From contig NZ_FOZJ01000003.1 in assembly GCF_900114345.1 (NCBI RefSeq), forward strand, positions 248,001 through 312,000: 64,000 nucleotides of DNA, read 5' to 3'. The notes under the pieces are model-generated. The model was not told the DNA's origin. It searched no databases and worked only from the letters and a program-made list of their open reading frames with translations. Origin of the DNA: Microbacterium sp. cf046 (GTDB lineage: Bacteria; Actinomycetota; Actinomycetes; Actinomycetales; Microbacteriaceae). The position numbers were made by a program, and so were the translations under genes. Positions 40,887 to 50,475 of the stretch are shown here, one piece after another. Numbering within the stretch: position 1 is the stretch's first letter; the number at the start of each line of letters is the position of its first letter.

Positions 40887-42206
40887 ATGACACTGCCGTC
40901 CGAATCATCCACCTCGGCCCTCGACCCGAACGAGCCCGTCTCACCCATGACGGAGAACACGTTCGTCGCCACTGCCGCCGGCAATGACGACCCGCCCGCG
41001 CCCATCAAGGGCGTCCGTCGGCTGCTCTGGTGGATCATCCCCGCCAACCTGGGCATCTTCCTCATCTGGGGCGCCGTGCCCGGCATCCTGCTGCCCGCTC
41101 AGGTGACCGAGTTCGATTCGGCGAACAAGATCGTGAACCTGCTGATCGTCACGACGATCGGCTCCTTCGCGTCGATCCTCGCGCAGCCCATCGCCGGCCA
41201 GATCTCGGACCGCACGCGCTCGCGCTTCGGCCGCCGCGCACCGTGGATCATCATCGGATCGCTCGCCGGCGGCCTCGCGCTCACCGGTCTCGCCTTCGCG
41301 GATTCGCTCATCGGGATCGTGATCGCGTGGACCCTCGTGCAGATCTCGTACAACTTCGCCCAGGGACCGCTGAGCGCAGTCATGCCCGACCGCGTCCCCC
41401 TCGCGCGCCGTGGAACCTTCGCCGCGCTGTCGGGCATCGGCCTGATGGTCGGCGCGCTCGGCGGCTCGATCGTCGGCTCGCTGTTCCTGCACAGCATCGC
41501 GGCCGGCTACGTGATCTTCGCGATCATCTCGCTCGTCGTGCTCTCGCTGTTCGTGATCTTCAACCCCGACTACTCCAGCAAGGACATCGAGCCCGACCCG
41601 TTCAAGCTCGCCGACTTCCTGCGCACGTTCTGGGTCAACCCGGTCAAGCACCCCGACTTCTTCTGGGCGTTCACGGGGCGACTGCTCCTGTACACCGGCT
41701 ACTTCGCGGTCACCGGCTACCAGTTCTTCATCCTCACGGACTACCTCGGCGTCGAAGACCCGGCGACGGTCATCCCGATCCTCGGGCTGCTGAGCCTGGT
41801 CGGCATCCTGATCTCGACGATCATCTCCGGCCCGCTGTCCGACCGGATCGGCCGTCGCAAGCCCTTCATCTTCGGCTCGTCGGTGTTCGTCGGTCTCGCG
41901 ATGGTGATCCCGATCGTCTCGCCGACGATTGAGGCGTGGATGCTGATGACCTTCATCTCGGGCTTCGGCTTCGGCATGTTCCAGGCCGTCGACACCGCCC
42001 TGATGAGCCAGGTGCTGCCGTCGGCGAAGTCGTTCGCGAAGGACCTCGGCGTCGTCAACATCGCGGCCACACTGCCCCAGACCCTCGCCCCAGCGGTCGC
42101 GGGAGGGATCGTCCTCACGTTCGGCTACATCGGGCTCTTCCCCGTCGGCATTGTCCTCAGCATCCTCGGCGCCTTCGCGGTCTGGCCCATCAAGGCCAGC
42201 CGCTGA
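40887..42206 (+). CDS. GPH-type MFS sugar transporter
   Basis: 439 residues from ATG 40887 (AAGGA 6 nt upstream). About 50 hydrophilic residues are followed by 12 membrane segments. GQISDRTRSRFGRRAPWIIIG and PLSDRIGRRKPFIFGS are the two RxGRR loops; this cation-symporter-like arrangement resembles glycoside-pentoside-hexuronide/MFS_2 carriers. Likely imports the beta-glucoside handled by the GH3 enzyme that follows 42 nt later. Confidence 0.85.
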   Translation: MTLPSESSTSALDPNEPVSPMTENTFVATAAGNDDPPAPIKGVRRLLWWIIPANLGIFLIWGAVPGILLPAQVTEFDSANKIVNLLIVTTIGSFASILAQPIAGQISDRTRSRFGRRAPWIIIGSLAGGLALTGLAFADSLIGIVIAWTLVQISYNFAQGPLSAVMPDRVPLARRGTFAALSGIGLMVGALGGSIVGSLFLHSIAAGYVIFAIISLVVLSLFVIFNPDYSSKDIEPDPFKLADFLRTFWVNPVKHPDFFWAFTGRLLLYTGYFAVTGYQFFILTDYLGVEDPATVIPILGLLSLVGILISTIISGPLSDRIGRRKPFIFGSSVFVGLAMVIPIVSPTIEAWMLMTFISGFGFGMFQAVDTALMSQVLPSAKSFAKDLGVVNIAATLPQTLAPAVAGGIVLTFGYIGLFPVGIVLSILGAFAVWPIKASR

Positions 42207-42248
42207 TCCTCGACCACCTCACCTGACCCACACGAAACCGGAGTGATC

Positions 42249-44531
42249 ATGACCGATACGACCCTCACCGAAACGGCGGCGGGAATCGCCGATCTCACCC
42301 TCGAGGAGAAGGCGTCGCTCACCAGCGGCGGCAGCTTCTGGACCACGAAGCCGATCGAACGGGCCGGCATCCCGGCGATCATGCTGACCGACGGTCCGCA
42401 CGGCCTGCGCAAGCAGGCCGGCGCGAGCGATCACCTCGGCCTGGCCGAGAGCGTGCCGGCCACGTGCTTCCCTCCGGCGGTCGGACTGGGCTCGTCGTGG
42501 GATGCCGAGCTCGCCGAGCGCGTCGGTGCGGCGCTCGGCGTGGAGTCGGCGATCGAGAACGTCGCGGTCCTCCTTGGCCCCGGCGTCAACATCAAGCGCT
42601 CGCCGCTCTGCGGCCGCAACTTCGAGTACTTCTCCGAGGACCCGATCGTCTCGGGCGTGCTCGGCGCGGCTGTGGTGCGCGGCATCCAGTCGAAGGGCGT
42701 CGGATCCTCGCTCAAGCACTTCGCGGCCAACAACCAGGAGAACGACCGCATGCGCTCCTCGAGCGATGTCGACGAGCGGCCGCTGCGCGAGATCTACCTG
42801 CGCGGATTCCAGCGTGTCGTCGAAGGTGCGCAGCCGTGGACCGTGATGTGCGCGTACAACCGCATCAACGGCGTCTACGCGTCGGAAGACCCGTGGCTGC
42901 TCACGAAGGTGCTCCGCGATGAGTGGGGCTTCGACGGCCTGGTGGTCTCGGACTGGGGCGCCGTCAACGAGCGCATCCCGTCGGTCTCCGCGGGAATGGA
43001 TCTCGAGATGCCGTCCTCGGGTGGGCACACGGACGTCGAGCTGGTGGCGGCCGTGCAGGACGGCTCGCTCGATGAGAGCGTCGTGGACACAGCCGCAGGC
43101 CGCGTGCTCGACCTGATCCGCAAGTCGCAGGCCGGGGCCGGCTCGATCAGCGGACCCCTCGACGTGGACGCGCACCACGCGCTGGCCCGCGAGGCGGCCG
43201 GCCGGGCGATCGTGCTGCTGAAGAACGACGGCGATCTGCTGCCGCTGCGGTCGCAGCGATCCGTCGCCCTGATCGGCGCGTTCGTGGACCAGCCGCGCTT
43301 CCAGGGCGCCGGGTCGTCGATGATCAACCCGACCCGCGTCGACCAGGTCGCGCTCGAGATCGTCGCGAAGGCGGGCGAGGATTTCGTCTTCCAGGCGCCG
43401 GGATTCACGCTCAACGGATCCGGCGATGCGGCAGAGCTGCGAGCGGATGCCGTCGCACTGGCCGCGCAGAAGGATGTCGCGGTGGTCTTCCTCGGGCTGC
43501 CAGCCGCAGCCGAGTCGGAGGGCTACGACCGTGACCACATCGACCTGCCCGAGGTCCAGCTCGAGCTGCTCGACGCGGTGCTGGAGGTCAATCCGAACAC
43601 CGTGGTGATGCTCTCAAACGGCAGCGTCGTGGCGCTTCCGTTCCGCGACCGGGTGCCCGCGATCGTCGAGGGCTGGCTGCTCGGCCAGGCCGGCGGCGGC
43701 GCGATCGCCGACGTGCTCTACGGCGATGTGAACCCGTCCGGCAAGCTCACCGAGACGATCCCGGTCCGCCTGCAGGACACGTCGGCGTTCCTCGCCTTCG
43801 GCGGAACCGATGGGCACGTGCGCTACGGCGAGGGCATCTTCGTCGGATACCGCTGGTTCGATGCCCGCGACCTCGAGGTGGCGTTCCCGTTCGGCCACGG
43901 CCTCTCGTACACGACGTTCGCGTACGCGGATGCCGCGGCATCCGTCACCGCGAACGGGGACATCGACGTGCGCGTCACCGTCACCAACACCGGCGATCGC
44001 GATGGCCGCGAGGTCGTGCAGGTCTACACCTCGCTGCCCGGATCGTCCGTGCAGCGCCCGGTGCGCGAGCTGAAGGCGTTCGCGAGCGTCGCGCTCGCGG
44101 CCCGCGAGAGCCGTGAGGTCGTGCTGCCGGTGCGCCGGCAGGATCTGGCCTACTGGAGCGTGCGCGCCCAGCGCTGGGTCGTCGAGGGCGGCTCCTACGT
44201 CGTGGACGTCGCCGCGTCGAGCCGCGATCTGCGCGGGTCGGCGACCATCGAGGTCGAAGGCGACGCGGTGTCGCTCCCGCTCACGCGCGAATCGTCGATG
44301 GGCGAGGTGCTCGCACACCCGGTGGCCGGCCCGATCGTGCAGCATGCGATGGCCGGAATGGCCGACATGCTCGACGGCGCGGTCTCGATCATGCCCGAGG
44401 GCGTAGACATGATGAAGATGATGGACTCGTTCCCCATCGGCCGCATCGGCATGATGGCCGGCGAGGGGTTCTCGCCCGAGATGGTCGACCAGCTTCTCGC
44501 GATGGCGAACGCCTCCCAGCCGCAGGCGTAG
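42249..44531 (+). CDS. glycoside hydrolase family 3 beta-glucosidase
   Basis: 760 residues from ATG 42249. GH3 N-domain: MLTDGPHGLRKQ, GPGVNIKRSPLCGRNFEYFSEDP, KHFAANNQENDRM and nucleophile Asp235 in VVSDWGAV. GH3 C-domain with VFLGLPAAAESEGYDR, then fibronectin-III-like domain (FPFGHGLSYTTF onward). The acid/base Glu would lie in the AESEG loop. No signal peptide, so it acts on imported glycosides. A methionine-rich ~75-residue tail extends beyond the Fn3 domain (from about residue 685). Confidence 0.92.
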   Translation: MTDTTLTETAAGIADLTLEEKASLTSGGSFWTTKPIERAGIPAIMLTDGPHGLRKQAGASDHLGLAESVPATCFPPAVGLGSSWDAELAERVGAALGVESAIENVAVLLGPGVNIKRSPLCGRNFEYFSEDPIVSGVLGAAVVRGIQSKGVGSSLKHFAANNQENDRMRSSSDVDERPLREIYLRGFQRVVEGAQPWTVMCAYNRINGVYASEDPWLLTKVLRDEWGFDGLVVSDWGAVNERIPSVSAGMDLEMPSSGGHTDVELVAAVQDGSLDESVVDTAAGRVLDLIRKSQAGAGSISGPLDVDAHHALAREAAGRAIVLLKNDGDLLPLRSQRSVALIGAFVDQPRFQGAGSSMINPTRVDQVALEIVAKAGEDFVFQAPGFTLNGSGDAAELRADAVALAAQKDVAVVFLGLPAAAESEGYDRDHIDLPEVQLELLDAVLEVNPNTVVMLSNGSVVALPFRDRVPAIVEGWLLGQAGGGAIADVLYGDVNPSGKLTETIPVRLQDTSAFLAFGGTDGHVRYGEGIFVGYRWFDARDLEVAFPFGHGLSYTTFAYADAAASVTANGDIDVRVTVTNTGDRDGREVVQVYTSLPGSSVQRPVRELKAFASVALAARESREVVLPVRRQDLAYWSVRAQRWVVEGGSYVVDVAASSRDLRGSATIEVEGDAVSLPLTRESSMGEVLAHPVAGPIVQHAMAGMADMLDGAVSIMPEGVDMMKMMDSFPIGRIGMMAGEGFSPEMVDQLLAMANASQPQA

Positions 44532-44540
44532 CCCACCCGC

Positions 44541-44582
44541 CGAATCGCCCGCGCGCCCTCACGAGGTCGCGCGGGCGATTCG
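44541..44582. terminator. perfect 15-bp hairpin between convergent genes
   Basis: CGAATCGCCCGCGCG (44541-44555) and its exact complement (44568-44582) enclose 12 nt. It serves the GH3 gene (stop 44531) and the convergent DUF2834 gene; the right arm overlaps the last codons of the latter (stop at 44559-44561). Confidence 0.8.
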
Positions 44583-44900
44583 CGTCATGCGGCGCTGGCG
44601 CATCGCCAGGAACAGCGGGAACGTGAACGCGAAGGCGGTCAGCGCGGCGCCGGCCACGTAGAGCCAGCCGAACCGCATGCGCAGGCGCCGCGCCTCGACG
44701 ATCATGAAGACGCTTCCGGCTGTCGCGGCGACGAGCAGATCCACCGTGATCGACGACACCGCCGGGCCGCTGGTGACCAGATCGCCGATGAAGTCGGCCG
44801 TCTGCACGATCGCGAACACGTTGAACCACCATGTGCCGATGAGTCCGGCCACTGCCAGCAGCAGGTAGACGAAGGCCAGGGGAGTCCAGTCGCGGGTCAT
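44559..44900 (-). CDS. DUF2834 small membrane protein
   Basis: 113 residues. Three hydrophobic helices (about 8-27, 43-66, 75-98). FVYLLLAVAGLIGTWWFN and FIGDLVTSGPAVSSITVDLLVAATAGSVFMIVEARRLRMRF match DUF2834. Function unknown. Its 3' end forms part of the terminator hairpin shared with the GH3 gene. Confidence 0.82.
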   Translation of the reverse strand: MTRDWTPLAFVYLLLAVAGLIGTWWFNVFAIVQTADFIGDLVTSGPAVSSITVDLLVAATAGSVFMIVEARRLRMRFGWLYVAGAALTAFAFTFPLFLAMRQRRMTRIARATS

Positions 44901-44980
44901 GGCGCCATGATGCCATCCGCCGCACGCGGCGGGGCTGTCAACCCCTTCGCCGCCGCGGTCGCGCGACGTAGCGTGGCGGC

Positions 44981-45820
44981 ATGACCGACACCCTGCGCCA
45001 TCGACGGACCGACGCATCAGCATCCACCGGCCTCGATCTCGCGCGTCAGATCACGGTGATCTCCTCGCTCGGGTTCACGCTCGTGGCCGTGCTGGTCGGC
45101 GTGGGCGGCCTCGGGGGCACCGAGGTGGAGAACTCGCAGGGCGGGGCGCTCTCGGCGGAGGGGTCCTTCCTCGCCCCGGCGGGCCCCGCGTTCAGCATCT
45201 GGTCGGTGATCTACCTCGGGCTGATCGCGTATGCCGTCTGGCAGGCGCTGCCAGGACAGCGCGCGTCGGACCGGCAGCGCGCGATCGGCTGGTGGGTAGC
45301 CCTCACGATCGTGCTCAACGGACTGTGGCTCGTGGCGGCTCAGCTGCTCACGATCGAGTGGACGGTCATCGTGATCGTGCTGCTGCTGATCGCGCTCTGC
45401 GTCACGTTCCGGATCTCGGTGGTGACCCGCACACCGCGTGCCGGATGGGCCGACGCGCTGCTGATCGACGGCGTGACCGGGCTTCACCTCGGCTGGGTCA
45501 CCCTGGCGGCCGTCGCCAACATCGCCGCCTGGCTCACCGGCGTCGTGCCGGATTCATGGGCGGATGCCGCATCCGCGTGGGGCGTTGCGGTGCTCTGCGT
45601 CGTCGCCGTCATCGGGCTCGGGATCGCGTGGGCGAGCGGCTGGCGGGTCGCGCCCGGCCTCGCGCTGGCGTGGGGCCTGTCGTGGCTCGCCGTCGGGCGG
45701 CTCTCGGGCGAGCCGGCGAATCAGGCGATCGGAGTCACTGCGATCGTGGTGGCCGTGCTCGTCCTGGTGGTGCCCGTCGCGGTCGCCGGCCTGCGCGCGC
45801 TGCAGCCCGAGCACGACTGA
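44981..45820 (+). CDS. TspO/MBR-related tryptophan-rich membrane protein
   Basis: 279 residues with about seven hydrophobic segments. PAGPAFSIWSVIYLGLIAYAVWQ, WLVAAQLLTIEW and DGVTGLHLGWVTLAAVANIAAWL resemble the long TspO/MBR-related proteins of actinobacteria (tryptophan-rich sensory protein-like). Ligand and role are unknown. TAGCGT ends 6 nt before the ATG at 44981, a leaderless pattern. Confidence 0.78.
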   Translation: MTDTLRHRRTDASASTGLDLARQITVISSLGFTLVAVLVGVGGLGGTEVENSQGGALSAEGSFLAPAGPAFSIWSVIYLGLIAYAVWQALPGQRASDRQRAIGWWVALTIVLNGLWLVAAQLLTIEWTVIVIVLLLIALCVTFRISVVTRTPRAGWADALLIDGVTGLHLGWVTLAAVANIAAWLTGVVPDSWADAASAWGVAVLCVVAVIGLGIAWASGWRVAPGLALAWGLSWLAVGRLSGEPANQAIGVTAIVVAVLVLVVPVAVAGLRALQPEHD

Positions 45821-45869
45821 CCCTCCCCCTCCCGCGGGCTCCCGCCTCCCCGCGAGACGGCATCCGGAG

Positions 45870-45902
45870 GCCGAGACTGCGGGGCTCGACCGCAGTCTCG
45901 GC
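45870..45902. terminator. perfect 13-bp hairpin between convergent genes
   Basis: GCCGAGACTGCGG (45870-45882) pairs exactly with CCGCAGTCTCGGC (45890-45902), 7-nt loop. It is followed by a 15-bp direct repeat GCCGATGCGGTCTCG at 45905-45919 and 45928-45942, before the stop of the next, convergent gene at 45956. Confidence 0.78.
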
Positions 45903-45955
45903 GCGCCGATGCGGTCTCGACGGAGGGGCCGATGCGGTCTCGCGGGCGGGCGCCG

Positions 45956-46795
<840 letters not shown>

Positions 46796-46923
46796 TCACT
46801 CCCTCCGGCCGAGGCGTCGGATGCCCGGCACTCTTCGACGCTAGGCGCGCGCCGGCCATGCCCGCCAGGGGGTTGCGGCCGAAGAGTCGGACCGTTACGG
46901 CGCGGTCCGGGGTGACTCCGGGT

Positions 46924-48114
46924 TCACGCATCCCGACCCGCTCCGACGGACGGGACGACCGTGAACATCGTGGGGGCCGCGAACCCGGATGCCGCGAAGG
47001 CGGATGCCGCGGCATCCATCACCGTCTGCACCCGGTCGTGCTCGACGAGCGCGATGGCGGCGCCGCCGAAGCCACCGCCGGTCATGCGGGCGCCGATCGC
47101 GCCGGCGCTCATCGCGGCCTCGACGGCGGTGTCGAGCTCGGGGACCGAGATCTCGAAGTCGTCCCGCATCGAGGCGTGCGAGGCGAGCAGGAGCGCGCCG
47201 ATCGCCCTGGGGCCGTGATCGCGCAGCACCGCGACCGTGTCGAGGACGCGCTGGTTCTCGGTGACGATGTGGCGGACGCGCCGGAAGGTCACGTCGTCCA
47301 TGAGCTCGGCGGCCCGGGCGAGATCGTCGACCGACACGTCCCGCAGGGCGCGGACTCCCATGATCTCGGCCCCGCGCTCGCACGCCGCGCGGCGCTCGCC
47401 GTAGCCTCCGGTCGCGTGCGAGTGCTTCACTCCGGTGTCGATCACGACCAGCTGGAGCCCGGCATCGGCGAACCCGAGATCGACGACGGATGCCGCGAGC
47501 GAGCGGCAGTCGAGGAAGATCGCGGCATCGGCGCGCCCGAGCATCGACGCCATCTGGTCCATGATGCCGGTGGGAGCGCCGACCGCCTCGTTCTCCGCGG
47601 TGCGGCCGACCTGCGCAAGGGCGACACGGTCCAGACCGAGGCCCCACGCGTCGTTGAGCGTGGTCGCGACCGCTCCTTCGATCGCCGCAGAGGAGGAGAG
47701 CCCCGCCCCGATCGGCACGTCGGATGCGATGGCGAGGTCGACACCCGTCACGCTCACCGCCGACCTCCCGGTCCTCCGCAGGAGCGCCCATGCCACGCCC
47801 AGCGGGTAGGCGGCCCACTCGGGCACCTCGCCGCGGTTCGCCGGGAACAGCTCATCGAGCGCGGCCAGGTCGACCTCGACGGCATCCCCATCGAAGGTCG
47901 AGACGACACGGATCCGGCCATCGGCACGCGTGCCGAGCGCGACGTGGGTGCGCTGCTGGATCGCGAACGGGAGCACGAAGCCGTCGTTGTAGTCGGTGTG
48001 CTCGCCGATCAGGTTCACGCGTCCCGGTGCCGACCAGGTGCCGACGGGTTCGATCCCGGCGACCTCGGTCAGCAGGGCACGCGCGGCGGTCGCACTGCCC
48101 ACGACCCCGGTCAC
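46924..48114 (-). CDS. galK: galactokinase
   Basis: 396 residues from GTG 48114, overlapping the galT stop (GTGA). GRVNLIGEHTDYNDGFVLP is the galactokinase signature, PIGAGLSSSAAIEGA the GHMP ATP-binding loop and GARMTGGGFGGAAIALV the third GHMP motif. It phosphorylates alpha-D-galactose to galactose-1-phosphate for GalT. Last gene of the galTK unit; galE is not in the window. Confidence 0.96.
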   Translation of the reverse strand: MTGVVGSATAARALLTEVAGIEPVGTWSAPGRVNLIGEHTDYNDGFVLPFAIQQRTHVALGTRADGRIRVVSTFDGDAVEVDLAALDELFPANRGEVPEWAAYPLGVAWALLRRTGRSAVSVTGVDLAIASDVPIGAGLSSSAAIEGAVATTLNDAWGLGLDRVALAQVGRTAENEAVGAPTGIMDQMASMLGRADAAIFLDCRSLAASVVDLGFADAGLQLVVIDTGVKHSHATGGYGERRAACERGAEIMGVRALRDVSVDDLARAAELMDDVTFRRVRHIVTENQRVLDTVAVLRDHGPRAIGALLLASHASMRDDFEISVPELDTAVEAAMSAGAIGARMTGGGFGGAAIALVEHDRVQTVMDAAASAFAASGFAAPTMFTVVPSVGAGRDA

Positions 48115-49280
48115 AGCTTCACCTCCGGCACGGACTCGATCGCCGCGCGGAGCCGCGCCGCAGCGGACTCGGGCGGCACATCGCCGATCCACGCGCCCAT
48201 CGCGGCCTCGGAGCCGGCGAGGTACTTCAGCTTGTCAGCCGCGCGCCGAGGCGAGGTGAGCTCGAGCCGGAGCCGGACCGCCTCCCGGCCGACGTGCACC
48301 GGCGCCTGGTGCCACGCCGCGATGTACGGGGTGGGGGAGTCGTAGAGCGCATCCACGCCGCGAAGGAGCCGGAGGTAGAGGGGCGCCAGCTCATCGCGCT
48401 CGGCATCGGTCGTCCCTGCGATGTCGGTGACGTGCCGGTGCGGCATCAGGTGCACCTCGAGCGGCCAGCGTGCGGCGAACGGCACGAACGCGGTCCAGTG
48501 CTCGCCGCGCAGGAGCACTCGCTCGGAGTCCTGCTCGAACGCGAGGATCCGCGCGAACAGGTCGGGCCCCTCCCGCTCGGCGGCTTCGAGCAGCCGTCGC
48601 GTGCGCGGCGGGATGTACGGGTACGCGTAGATCTGGCCGTGCGGGTGGGCGAGCGTCACGCCGATCGCCTCGCCGCGGTTCTCGAACGGGAACACCTGCT
48701 CGATGCCGGGGAGCTCGGACAGCGCCGCGGATCGGTCGGCCCAGGCCTCGATCACGGTGCGGGCGCGAGTCGGGGTGAGCGTGCCGAAGGACCCCTCATG
48801 CTCCGGGCTGAAGCACACGACCTCGCAGCGGCCGACCGAGGTGCGGGTGCGTCCGAGGCCGGGCGTCTCGAGGTCGTCCAGGCCGAGCGGCGGGTCGACG
48901 GCCGCGGGTGCGTCGTCGGTGGCCCGTGCCAGCGCGGGGCCGAAGGAGGGGGAGCGGTTCTCGAAGACCGCGACGTCGTAGCGGGAGGGGATCTCCGACG
49001 GGTTGGTCGGCGTCTGCGGCGCCAGAGGATCGAGCTCCGCCGGGGGCAGGAAGGCGCGGTTCTGCCGGGCGGCGGCGACCGAGATCCAGTCGCCGGTGAG
49101 CACGTCGCGGCGCATGGTCGCCGTCTCCGCCCTGGCATCGAGTGCGCGGGTGTCGATGCTGCGCTCGTGGCCCAGCGTCGTGTCCGGGTCGTCGAAGTAC
49201 ATCAGCTCCCGCCCGTCGGCGAGGCGGGACCTTCGCTTGACGACGCCGGCACCGAGAGGCTCTGCTCGAAACTCCTGCAT
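48111..49280 (-). CDS. galT: galactose-1-phosphate uridylyltransferase
   Basis: 389 residues from ATG 49280. NRAFLPPAELDPLAP, ENRSPSF, EVVCFSPEHEGSF, and the catalytic His-Pro-His in GVTLAHPHGQIYAYP, then VPFAARWPLEVHLMPHRHVTDI: the two-domain GalT layout with the nucleophilic second His. The zinc-binding cysteines of the E. coli enzyme are not evident. It exchanges UMP between UDP-glucose and galactose-1-phosphate. Divergent from a LacI gene with a consensus-like promoter and operator between them. Confidence 0.95.
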   Translation of the reverse strand: MQEFRAEPLGAGVVKRRSRLADGRELMYFDDPDTTLGHERSIDTRALDARAETATMRRDVLTGDWISVAAARQNRAFLPPAELDPLAPQTPTNPSEIPSRYDVAVFENRSPSFGPALARATDDAPAAVDPPLGLDDLETPGLGRTRTSVGRCEVVCFSPEHEGSFGTLTPTRARTVIEAWADRSAALSELPGIEQVFPFENRGEAIGVTLAHPHGQIYAYPYIPPRTRRLLEAAEREGPDLFARILAFEQDSERVLLRGEHWTAFVPFAARWPLEVHLMPHRHVTDIAGTTDAERDELAPLYLRLLRGVDALYDSPTPYIAAWHQAPVHVGREAVRLRLELTSPRRAADKLKYLAGSEAAMGAWIGDVPPESAAARLRAAIESVPEVKL

Positions 49281-49292
49281 GTTCACGTCAAC

Positions 49293-49324
49293 ACGGTAAC
49301 AGGAGAGGCATGGTAACGTCAACA
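49293..49324 (-). promoter_or_regulatory. galTK promoter with overlapping LacI-type operator
   Basis: Minus-strand -35 TTGACG (49322-49317), 18-nt spacer, -10 TACCGT (49298-49293), 12 nt before the galT start. TGGTAAC-GTCAACA (49311-49324), a near-palindrome centred on CG, covers the -35, and a similar CGTCAACACGGTAAC half-site pair lies at 49287-49301. Expected target of the divergent LacI protein. Confidence 0.72.
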
Positions 49325-49384
49325 TGGTGCGGATCGGTGGAGTTTCGCCGAGCCGCCTCTGAAGCCCGGTCGGAAGGGGAGCTC

Positions 49385-50383
49385 ATGACGGATGCCGATC
49401 GCACGCGCCGGGTGTCGATGCGCGACGTCGCATCCCTTGCGGGAGTCTCGGGCCAGACGGTGTCGCGCGTGGTCAACGACAGCCCGCGGGTCGATCCGGC
49501 GACCCGTGAGCGTGTCGAGAGGGCCATGGCGCAGCTGGGCTACCGTCCGCACCGTGCGGCGCGGGCTCTGCGCACCGGCCGCACGCACACCATCGGCCTG
49601 GTGGTGTCGACACTCGCATCGGTGGGGAACTCGCGCATGCTGCAGGCGGTCGCGGATGCCGCATCCCATCGCGGCTATGCCCTCACCGTGGTCACCGCAG
49701 CCGAGGCCGACGCGCTGGCCGGCGCGTTCGAGCACCTGCGCGACCAGGGCGTCGACGGCGCGATCGTGCTGAACGAGGCGACGGCCGCCGCACGGAGGGC
49801 GGATGCGCCGACCGGTCTCGCACTGGTCGTCGTCGATTCGCCGCCGGACGAGCGGTTCGGCGTCGTGCAGTCCGACCACGAGGCGGGGGCGCGAGCGGCG
49901 ACCGAGCACCTGATCGATCTCGGACACGCGACGGTGTGGCATCTCGGCGGACCTGAGGACTCGTACGCGGCCGCCGAACGTGAGCGCGGATGGCGCGGCG
50001 CTCTGGAGGGAGCGGGGCTCGTCGCACCTCCCGTCGTCCGCGGGGATTGGACGGCGGCATCCGGTCACGCCGAAGGAGTGGCCCTCGCTGAGCGTCCGGA
50101 CGTCTCAGCGGTGTTCGCGGCGAACGATCAGATGGCGCTCGGTCTGCTTCGCGCGCTCGCGGAGGCGGGGCGACCGGTGCCCGCGGAGGTCGCCGTGGTC
50201 GGCTTCGACGACATCGCGGATGCGGCCGACTATCTGCCGCCACTCACGACCGTCCGCCAGGACTTCGACGACCTCGGCGAGCGCGCGGTGGAGGCGCTGA
50301 TCGGAGCGATCGACGGCGGTGCGCCCCGGACCGAGCTGGTGCCGACACGGCTGGTGGTGCGGGAGAGCTCGACTCCTGACTGA
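49385..50383 (+). CDS. LacI-family regulator of the gal genes
   Basis: 332 residues from ATG 49385 (GGAAGGGG 5 nt upstream). HTH: VSMRDVASLAGVSGQTVSRVVNDSPRVDPATRERV. The effector domain contains IGLVVSTLASVGNSRML and VVGFDDIADAADYLPPLTTVRQD. It is divergent from galTK, whose promoter carries a matching operator, so galactose or a derivative is the probable inducer. A role in the adjoining GH35/uronate operon is also possible. Confidence 0.92.
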   Translation: MTDADRTRRVSMRDVASLAGVSGQTVSRVVNDSPRVDPATRERVERAMAQLGYRPHRAARALRTGRTHTIGLVVSTLASVGNSRMLQAVADAASHRGYALTVVTAAEADALAGAFEHLRDQGVDGAIVLNEATAAARRADAPTGLALVVVDSPPDERFGVVQSDHEAGARAATEHLIDLGHATVWHLGGPEDSYAAAERERGWRGALEGAGLVAPPVVRGDWTAASGHAEGVALAERPDVSAVFAANDQMALGLLRALAEAGRPVPAEVAVVGFDDIADAADYLPPLTTVRQDFDDLGERAVEALIGAIDGGAPRTELVPTRLVVRESSTPD

Positions 50384-50475
50384 GCGTTCGAAGAGACGCG
50401 CGATGCGGAGGGTCGCACAGCGGCATCCCTCCCGAACCCGCGCATGGCGCATGCACTCAACGACCGTTGCAGCGG

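Noticed and set aside
50384-50475. Terminator between lacI and the serine hydrolase gene
   Set aside because: Only a weak 6-7 bp CGGAGGG/CCCTCC pairing with a long loop; not strong enough to list.
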